Shown here one piece after another: positions 46,611 to 53,698 of a stretch of DNA of 64,000 bases; positions within the stretch are counted from its first letter, which is position 1; every line of letters starts with the position of its first letter. A program made the position numbers and the translations under genes. The DNA is from Kocuria rosea subsp. polaris (lineage in GTDB: Bacteria; Actinomycetota; Actinomycetes; Actinomycetales; Micrococcaceae). The DNA is taken from positions 55,844 to 119,843 of the forward strand of contig MLDA01000014.1 of assembly GCA_023896275.1 (NCBI GenBank), written 5' to 3'. The notes under the pieces are model-generated. The model had not been told where the DNA came from, ran no database searches, and was given only the letters and a program-made list of their open reading frames with translations.

Positions 46611-47633
46611 ATGGAATTTCTTCCCACGCTGTGGTTCATCGTCATCGCGGTCCTCTGGGCCGGCTACCTCTTCCTGGAGGGCTTCGACCTGGGCGTCGGC
46701 ATGCTGCTCGGACCCTTCGCCCGTTCGGAGAAGCAGCGCCGGGTCCTCATCAACACGGTCGGCCCCGTCTGGGACGGCAACGAGGTGTGGCTGATCACGG
46801 CCGCCGGTGCGACCTTCGCGGCCTTCCCGCACTGGTACGCGTCACTGTTCGCGGCGATGTACGTGCCCCTGGTCGTGGTGCTTCTCGCCCTGATCTTCCG
46901 CGCCGTGGCCTTCGAATACCGGGGCAAGGCGGAAACGGCCGGCACGCGCCGACTGTGGACGCTCGCGCTGTCCGCCGGAAGCCTCGTGATCGCCTTCGGC
47001 GTCGGCACCCTGCTGGCGGTGACGACGACGGGGCTGCCGCTCGACGCGAACGGCGACCGGGTGGGCGGCCCGTTCGCGTGGCTGAGCTGGCAGGCGGTAC
47101 TCGGCGGCTTCGCCGTCGTCGGATTCTGCCTGGCCCAGGCACTCGCGTTTCTGGCCCTGAAGACGGATGGCGACGTGCGGGCACGTTCGGCCCGCTTGCT
47201 CGCGCGCTGGGCGCCGCTGCTGCTGGCCCCGCTTGCCGGCTGGGCACTCGTCGTCGTGGTGGGGAACGTCCGTCCGGCCGCGGTGATCGTGCTCGCTGCC
47301 GGGGTGGCGGCCGCGGTGGCCTCGTGGGGCTTCGCGGCGCGCCGGGCCGAGGGGCGGGCGTTCCTGTTCCTCGGCCTCTTCCTGCTCGCCTCGGTTGGGA
47401 CGATCTTCACGTCGGCCTATCCCGCCGTGCTGCCGTCGACGATCGACGCGGCGTTTGACCTCACCGTGTCGAACGCCTCCTCCAGCCCGTACACGCTGCA
47501 GCTCATGAGCATCGTCGCGGCCTTCGGGCTGCCGCTCGTGCTCGGCTACCAGGCGTGGACGTACTGGGTCTTCCGCCGCCGGATCACCGAAGCGCACATC
47601 CCCGAAGCGCACGCCGTCACCAGGATCGTCTGA
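46611..47633 (+). CDS. cydB: Cytochrome bd oxidase subunit II
   Basis: Second subunit of cytochrome bd. The 340-residue protein has about eight to nine membrane segments with the family motifs GFDLGVGMLLG, TVGPVWDGNEVWLI and FRAVAFEYRGK. ATG 46611 follows AGAAGGA and lies 14 bases after cydA. Its TGA shares one base with the ATG of cydDC (TGATG), indicating coupled translation. Confidence 0.95.
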   Translation: MEFLPTLWFIVIAVLWAGYLFLEGFDLGVGMLLGPFARSEKQRRVLINTVGPVWDGNEVWLITAAGATFAAFPHWYASLFAAMYVPLVVVLLALIFRAVAFEYRGKAETAGTRRLWTLALSAGSLVIAFGVGTLLAVTTTGLPLDANGDRVGGPFAWLSWQAVLGGFAVVGFCLAQALAFLALKTDGDVRARSARLLARWAPLLLAPLAGWALVVVVGNVRPAAVIVLAAGVAAAVASWGFAARRAEGRAFLFLGLFLLASVGTIFTSAYPAVLPSTIDAAFDLTVSNASSSPYTLQLMSIVAAFGLPLVLGYQAWTYWVFRRRITEAHIPEAHAVTRIV

Positions 47634-50600
47634 TGCCACGCTCGATGACGCCCCTGGCGCCGCTGCTCGAGGCGAACCTGCCCGGCACGCGCCGCCGCCT
47701 CACCCTGCTCGCCGCCTTCGCGTTCGCCAAGGCTGTAGGCCTCATCCTCGTCGCGGACGCGCTCGCCGTCGGGATCGGGCAGGTGGCCTCCGGTGATCGG
47801 CTCGATGCGACCCGGCTGGCCGTCTGGGGGCTGCTCGGCGCGGGTCTTCGCGCGGGTGCGATCGGGGCCACGAAACTCCTCGCGCAGCGCGCTGGCCTCG
47901 GCGCGAAGGAGGAACTGCGTTCGCGGCTGCTGCGGACGAGGATGACGAGCCGGCCCGCCACGGGGAACGACGACGTCGGCACGGTTTCTGCGCTGGCCAC
48001 CCGCGGGCTCGACGGGCTCGACGCCTACTTCACCACCTACGTTCCCGCGCTCATGACCGCGGCCGTGGTCCCGGCGGTCGTGGGATTGCGGATCCTCGCC
48101 GCCGACTGGGTCTCGGCGCTGATCGTCGCCCTGACGGTACCGCTCGTGCCCCTCTTCATGGTGCTCATCGGGCTGCACACGCAGGAGCGGATCGCGGCCG
48201 CGGCAGCCGGCGTCGCACGGCTCTCCTCGCACCTGCTGGAACTCGCCCAGGGGTTGCCGGCCCTCATCGGGCTACGCCGCGCTGGTGCCAAGCGCCGGGC
48301 CCTGGGCGAGGTGTCGGAACGCTACCATGCGACGACGATGCAGACCCTGCGGACCGCGTTCCTGTCCTCTCTGGCGCTCGAGCTCATCGCGACCATCTCG
48401 GTGGCAGTCGTCGCGGTCTTCGTCGGCGTCCGACTGGTACACGGGGACATGGAGCTCACGGCCGGGCTCGTTGCGCTGATCCTGGCGCCGGAGTGTTTTC
48501 TGCCCTTGCGTGAGGTCGGGGCGGCCTTCCACGCCTCCGAGGACGGGGTCGAGGCCCTACGCCGCACGCGCGAACGCGTGGACGAGACCGGCCGCGTCCG
48601 GACGGTGACTCCGGCCGGAGGAGCGGCGCGCGAGGGGGCGCCCGCCGGCGGCGTCGAGCTGCGCGGGCTCTCCGTCATGTACGACGGTGAGAGTGTCGTT
48701 GGACCCGTGAGCCTGGCCTTGCGTCCTGGCCAGGTGGAGGTCTTCGACGGCCCGAGCGGCAGCGGCAAGACCAGCCTGCTGGCCGCCGTCGCCGGAACCC
48801 TGCCTGACTCCGCACTCCGCGGGCAGTACGTCGTCGACGCCGGGCGGACACTCTGGATCCCGCAGCACCCCACGACGACGGAGCGGAGGGTCGCGGACGA
48901 GCTCGGCCTCTACGCCGGCCGTCCGCTGGCACAGCCCGAGGTGGACGCCGTGCTGGAGGCCGTGGGCCTGCACGGGACCGGCGACGCGGACCCGGCAAAC
49001 CTGAGCCCGGGGGAGCTGCGCCGGCTCGCGCTCGCCCGGGCGGTGGCGCGGGCCAGGCACGGCGCCCCGGTCGAGGTCGTCCTCGCCGACGAACCCACCG
49101 CGCACCTCGACGCGGAGAACGCCGAGCGGGCACGCGACGTCGTCGCGCAGCTGATCTCCGGGCGCTCGGCGCTCGTGGCGACGCACGACAGCCGGCTCGC
49201 CGCGCGACTGCGCGGACAGCGGCCCCCGACGGAGTCGCCCGGAATCACGGACGTGCCCCACAGCGCCGCGATGCCCGGCGCGCGGGATGCGGCACCCGAG
49301 GCATCCGCCCGCGGCGCCGCGTGGCGCGCGGTGCTCGGCGGCCTGCCCCGGCGGCGTGTCGGGCTGGCGCTCGCCGTCGGTACGCTCTCGACGCTCTTCG
49401 CAGCGGCCCTGACCGGCGTTTCGGGCTGGCTCATCGTCTCCGCGAGCCACCAGCCGCCCATGCTGCACCTCATGGTCGCGATCGTCGGCGTCCGCTTCTT
49501 CGGCATCGGGCGCTCCGTCGCGCGCTACACGGAACAGCTGATCGTGCACGACGCCCTGCTCACTTGGGCATCCACGACGCGTCAACGCGTGTGGGACGGC
49601 CTCGTCGCCTCGCCGCGGTGGTGGGGAAGGATCACGCGCGGCGGCGGGTCGCTGGAGTATCTCGTGACCCGGCTCGACGAGGTCCGCGACGGCCTCCCGC
49701 GCGTGCTGTTCCCGCCCGTGACGGGCCTGCTGGCCGCGGCGGGCGTCTGCACGGCCATCGGGGTCTGGGCGCCGGACGCGCTCTGGGTCGCCGTCGCCGC
49801 GACCGTGCTCGGGTGGGCGGTGCTGCCGGCCGTCGTCGTCCGGATCGACGCCGCGGCCCGCGCCGACGTGATCGAGCACCGGGCGTGGCTCGCCCGTCGC
49901 GTGCCCGTCCTGCTCCGGGCGGCGGACCAGCTGCGGGCGAACGGCGCCGCGGCGACGGCACTGCGCGCCTTCGCGCGGCACGACGGCGCCGCCTCCGCCC
50001 GGCTCGTGGCCACCGGGCCCGCCGAGTCGGTGGCCGCGGCCGCAGCAGCCGGCGTCGCCTCGGTCGGAGCCGTGGGGGCGCTTCTCGCCTCCGCCGGCCA
50101 CGGGGGCGAGGCCGCTGCCATGAGCGCGCTGCTGCTGCTCGCGCTGGCCGAGCCCATGGCGACGACGGCCACCGCCGCGCAGAACGCCCGCTCCCTCGAC
50201 GAGGGCGTGCGGCGGTTGGCGGCCGTGCTGCCCTCCGCGCATGCGGACGTCGCCGAGCCGGCGACCGAAACGAGTTCGATCGACGGCCTGCGCGCCGTGC
50301 AGGTCGACGCTGGATGGGAAGACAGTGCGGAGCGTGTCCTGTCCGCGGTGAGTGCCGGCGTCGACCGGGGGAGTTGGGCGGTCGTGTCCGGGCCCTCGGG
50401 CAGCGGCAAGTCCACGTTGTTGGCGGTCCTGCTCGGCGCGCTCGCTCCGGATACCGGCCGCATCGAGGTTCTGCGCTCGGGGGAATGGCAGGAGGCGACG
50501 GAGGCAGATCACTCCCGGATCGCCTGGTGCCCGCAGGAGGCGCACCTCTTCGATTCGAGTGTGCGCGCGAACCTCGGCCTCGGGCGGGGGGACCCGACTG

Positions 50601-50950
50601 ACCCGGTGACGGATCAGGAACTGCGGGCCGTGCTGGAGCAAGTGGGGCTCGGTCCCTGGTTCGAGGGCAGGCCGGACGGCCTGGACACCCGCGTCGGATC
50701 AGGCGGGCACGCGCTCTCGGGCGGGCAACGGCAGCGCCTCGCCGTCGCCCGAGCACTCGTGGCCCGGGCCGACGTCGTCCTCTTGGACGAGCCGACAGCC
50801 CACCTGGGTGAGGACGAAGCGTCCTCGCTCATCACGGACCTGCGCGTGGCGCTCGCGGACCGGGCGGTCGTGCTGGTGACCCACGACGAACGCCTCGGCG
50901 CCGCCGGTGACGTCCGCGTCCGCCTGCGCGCGGTGGGGGCGCCGGCCTAG
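47633..50950 (+). CDS. cydDC: CydDC-type ABC transporter, both subunits fused in one polypeptide
   Basis: CydDC exports glutathione/cysteine in E. coli and is required to assemble cytochrome bd. Here CydD and CydC are one 1105-residue chain. Half one has a six-helix membrane domain (about 1-330) and an ATPase with Walker A GPSGSGKT (Lys379), signature LSPGELRRLALARA and Walker B VVLADEPTAHLD. Half two (about 560-1105) has a second membrane domain and an ATPase with GPSGSGKST (Lys926), LSGGQRQRLAVARA and VVLLDEPTAHLGE. Both ATP sites look intact. The stop codon overlaps that of convergent parC. Confidence 0.94.
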   Translation: MPRSMTPLAPLLEANLPGTRRRLTLLAAFAFAKAVGLILVADALAVGIGQVASGDRLDATRLAVWGLLGAGLRAGAIGATKLLAQRAGLGAKEELRSRLLRTRMTSRPATGNDDVGTVSALATRGLDGLDAYFTTYVPALMTAAVVPAVVGLRILAADWVSALIVALTVPLVPLFMVLIGLHTQERIAAAAAGVARLSSHLLELAQGLPALIGLRRAGAKRRALGEVSERYHATTMQTLRTAFLSSLALELIATISVAVVAVFVGVRLVHGDMELTAGLVALILAPECFLPLREVGAAFHASEDGVEALRRTRERVDETGRVRTVTPAGGAAREGAPAGGVELRGLSVMYDGESVVGPVSLALRPGQVEVFDGPSGSGKTSLLAAVAGTLPDSALRGQYVVDAGRTLWIPQHPTTTERRVADELGLYAGRPLAQPEVDAVLEAVGLHGTGDADPANLSPGELRRLALARAVARARHGAPVEVVLADEPTAHLDAENAERARDVVAQLISGRSALVATHDSRLAARLRGQRPPTESPGITDVPHSAAMPGARDAAPEASARGAAWRAVLGGLPRRRVGLALAVGTLSTLFAAALTGVSGWLIVSASHQPPMLHLMVAIVGVRFFGIGRSVARYTEQLIVHDALLTWASTTRQRVWDGLVASPRWWGRITRGGGSLEYLVTRLDEVRDGLPRVLFPPVTGLLAAAGVCTAIGVWAPDALWVAVAATVLGWAVLPAVVVRIDAAARADVIEHRAWLARRVPVLLRAADQLRANGAAATALRAFARHDGAASARLVATGPAESVAAAAAAGVASVGAVGALLASAGHGGEAAAMSALLLLALAEPMATTATAAQNARSLDEGVRRLAAVLPSAHADVAEPATETSSIDGLRAVQVDAGWEDSAERVLSAVSAGVDRGSWAVVSGPSGSGKSTLLAVLLGALAPDTGRIEVLRSGEWQEATEADHSRIAWCPQEAHLFDSSVRANLGLGRGDPTDPVTDQELRAVLEQVGLGPWFEGRPDGLDTRVGSGGHALSGGQRQRLAVARALVARADVVLLDEPTAHLGEDEASSLITDLRVALADRAVVLVTHDERLGAAGDVRVRLRAVGAPA

Positions 50951-53613
50951 TCGGTTTCGACGACGCCCGGGTCGCCGAACGGTATCGAGTCCTGTTCGGG
51001 GGCCGCCAGGGGCGCGCGGCGCGGCTCCTCGACCCGCAGCGACTCCAGGACCGGGTCGGTCGTCTGGAGGCCGCGCTCGGAGGGCGCCGAAGGGGTGCCT
51101 GGCGCGGCGCCGTCGTCCTCCGGGGCAATATCCAGGCCGCTGACGGTGCCGGCGAGAAGCTCGATTCGCTGGGCGAGCGGCACCCCAGAGCCATCGCGGC
51201 GGCCGTGTTCGGTGGGCAGGGCACGGGCGACGCCCGCGGCCGAGCTGGCCTTCGCCGGACCGGGGCCCGCGAACGCCAAGGACAGGTTGTCCTCGCCCTT
51301 GAGGAAGCGGTGAGCGCGGACGCCCGCCGTGGCGCGGCCCTTGGTCGGGTACTCGGCGAGCGGAGTGACCTTCACCGTGCCCGCCTCGGTGCCGGGCAGC
51401 GCGCCGGAGCCGGAGGCGATCGTGACGACGACGGAGCAGTCGTCGTCGGCGGCGATCCCGAAGAAGAGCGCCCGGTCGTCCGCGGCGAGCTTGATGCCCG
51501 CCATGCCGCCGGCCAGCCGCCCCTGCGGGCGAACGTTGGCGGCGGGGAAGCGCAGCAGCCGCGCCTGCCGGGTGATGAACACGAGGGCGTCATCGTCGCG
51601 AGCGGCGCCGGCCCCGATGACCTCGTCGCCGTCCTTGAGCGTGATGGCCTCGAACTCGTCGCGGTTGAGCGGGTAGTCGGGGCTCACGCGCTTGACGACT
51701 CCGGCCGCCGTGCCGAGGGCGAAAGGTTCGTTCATCGGGACGATCGCGACGACGGACTCGCCTTTCTGCGTGGTGGCGAACTCCTTGACGGGGACGCCCT
51801 GGGTCAGCGGCGGGAAACCGGAGGAGGGGGCGAGCACGGGCATGTCCACGACCTGCAGGCGGATGAGCCGCCCCGTCGACGTCAGAGCGCCGACCTCCCC
51901 CCGGGCCGTGGCCGGCACCAGCGAGCGGACGGCGTCGTGTTTGACGCGCGGCCCGGTCTCGCCGAGCGGGGAGCGGTCTGCCGTGCGCGCGAGCTGGCCC
52001 GACGCCGAGAGCAGCACGTAGCAGGGGTCGTTGGCGATCTCGAGCGGTACCGACGTTTTGGCCCCCGGTGCGGCCGGCTCACTCGGCAGCGCCGAGCCTT
52101 TCAGCGGCTTTCCATCGTCCTTCTTCTGCAGCACGGTCCGCCGCGGCGTCGCGAACTTCTCGGCGACGTTGGCCAACTCGGTAGAAACGACGTCGCGCAG
52201 GCGCTCGTCGGAGGCGAGGATGGCCTCGAGTTCCTCGATTTCGGCCTTGAGTTTGTCGCGCTCCGCCTCCAAATCGATCTGCGAGTACTTGGTCAGCTGA
52301 CGCAGGCGCAGCTCGAGGATGTGATTCGACTGGACCTCGGTGAGGTCGTAGATCTTCATGAGGCGCTCGCGGGCCGCGGCCGTCTCGTCCGAGGTGCGGA
52401 TGATCTGGATGACCTCGTCGATGTCGAGGATCGCCACGAGCAGGCCCTCGACGAGGTGCAGCCGGTCGCGCCGCTTGCCGAGGCGGAACGCGGTGCGGCG
52501 ACGGACGACGTCGAGCCGGTGCCCGACGTAGACCTGCAGCAGTTCCAGCAGGCCCATGGTCCGGGGCTGTCCCTCGACGAGGGCGACGTTGTTGATGCCG
52601 AAGGAGTCCTCCATCGGCGTGAATTTGAAGAGCTGGGCGAGCACCGCGTTCGGATTGAAGCCGTTCTTCAGCTCGATCACGAGCCGCATGCCGTGTTTGC
52701 GGTCGGTGAGGTCGACGACGTCGGAGATCCCGGTCAGCTTCTTCGCCGTGACCGCGTCCTTGATCTTCTCGATGACCTTCTCCGGGCCGACCATGTAGGG
52801 GAGCTCGGTGACGACCAGACCCTTCTTGCGGGCCGAAATCTGCTCGAGTGAGACCTTCGCACGGGTCTTGAAGGAGCCGCGCCCCTTCGCATACGCGTCC
52901 TTGATGCCGTCCAACCCAACGATGATGCCGCCGCCGGGCAGATCGGGGCCGGGGATGTACTTCATGACGTCCTCGAGCGTGGCCTCCGGGGTCGCAACGA
53001 GGTGTCGGGCCGCGGCGATGACCTCGCCGAGGTTGTGCGGGGCCATGTTGGTGGCCATGCCGACGGCAATGCCCGTCGTGCCGTTGACCAGCAGGTTCGG
53101 GAACGCCGAGGGCAGCACATCGGGCTGGGTCAGCTGGTTGTCGTAGTTGGGGACGAAGTCGACGACGTCCTCGTCCAGGTTGTCCGTCATCGCGACGGCG
53201 GTCGCGTCCATCCGGGCCTCGGTGTAACGGGCGGCGGCCGGTCCGTCGTCGAGCGAACCGAAGTTGCCGTGCCCGTCGACCAGGGGCAGCCGCATCGCCC
53301 ACGGCTGGGCGAGGCGGACCATCGCGTCGTAGATCGCGCCGTCGCCGTGCGGGTGCAGCTTACCCATGACCTCACCGACCACGCGGGCGCTCTTCACGTG
53401 GCCCTTGTCCGGGCGGACGCCCATCTGCGTCATCATGTAGAGGATGCGGCGCTGGACAGGCTTGAGGCCGTCGCGGGCGTCCGGGAGGGCGCGCGAGTAG
53501 ATCACCGAGTAGGCGTACTCCAGGAAGGAGTCCTCCATCTCGCTGGTGACATCGACGTCCACGATGTTCTCAGTGAAGTCCTCGTCGAGTATCGAACTCT
53601 GCCGACGCGCCAT
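50947..53613 (-). CDS. parC: DNA topoisomerase IV subunit A (ParC; GyrA-like)
   Basis: DNA-cleaving subunit partnering ParE. The 888-residue protein has catalytic Tyr130 in AARYTEARM, the quinolone region VGEVMGKLHPHGDGAIYDA and a C-terminal beta-pinwheel with repeats such as EYPTKGRATAGVRAHRF. No GyrA box of the QRRGGKG type is present, which favours decatenation over supercoiling. The position equivalent to GyrA Ser83 is Gly92. I chose ATG 53613 (product begins ARRQSSILDEDFTE); the open frame upstream is Arg/Ser-rich and unconserved. A divergent GNAT fusion gene begins 86 bases away. Confidence 0.9.
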   Translation of the reverse strand: MARRQSSILDEDFTENIVDVDVTSEMEDSFLEYAYSVIYSRALPDARDGLKPVQRRILYMMTQMGVRPDKGHVKSARVVGEVMGKLHPHGDGAIYDAMVRLAQPWAMRLPLVDGHGNFGSLDDGPAAARYTEARMDATAVAMTDNLDEDVVDFVPNYDNQLTQPDVLPSAFPNLLVNGTTGIAVGMATNMAPHNLGEVIAAARHLVATPEATLEDVMKYIPGPDLPGGGIIVGLDGIKDAYAKGRGSFKTRAKVSLEQISARKKGLVVTELPYMVGPEKVIEKIKDAVTAKKLTGISDVVDLTDRKHGMRLVIELKNGFNPNAVLAQLFKFTPMEDSFGINNVALVEGQPRTMGLLELLQVYVGHRLDVVRRRTAFRLGKRRDRLHLVEGLLVAILDIDEVIQIIRTSDETAAARERLMKIYDLTEVQSNHILELRLRQLTKYSQIDLEAERDKLKAEIEELEAILASDERLRDVVSTELANVAEKFATPRRTVLQKKDDGKPLKGSALPSEPAAPGAKTSVPLEIANDPCYVLLSASGQLARTADRSPLGETGPRVKHDAVRSLVPATARGEVGALTSTGRLIRLQVVDMPVLAPSSGFPPLTQGVPVKEFATTQKGESVVAIVPMNEPFALGTAAGVVKRVSPDYPLNRDEFEAITLKDGDEVIGAGAARDDDALVFITRQARLLRFPAANVRPQGRLAGGMAGIKLAADDRALFFGIAADDDCSVVVTIASGSGALPGTEAGTVKVTPLAEYPTKGRATAGVRAHRFLKGEDNLSLAFAGPGPAKASSAAGVARALPTEHGRRDGSGVPLAQRIELLAGTVSGLDIAPEDDGAAPGTPSAPSERGLQTTDPVLESLRVEEPRRAPLAAPEQDSIPFGDPGVVETD

Positions 53614-53686
53614 AGGTGTCTGGTTTCCCTCCGTGGATCCGAGTGACGTGCTGCGTTGCCTCCGGACGGGAGCCGCACGCAGGACG

Positions 53687-53692
53687 TAGGCT
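53687..53692 (+). promoter_or_regulatory. -10 element for a leaderless GNAT-fusion mRNA
   Basis: TAGGCT ends six bases before ATG 53699; no ribosome-binding site. Confidence 0.5.
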
Positions 53693-53698
53693 AAGCCT

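Noticed and set aside
48557..50641. 694-codon minus-strand frame across cydDC
   Set aside because: Antisense shadow without recognisable domains; the plus strand encodes complete ABC transporter motifs.
41314..53613. Calling the topoisomerase pair GyrB/GyrA
   Set aside because: The A subunit lacks a GyrA box and both genes flank the sigA-cyd region as the Streptomyces parE/parC genes do; gyrase genes are expected near the origin.
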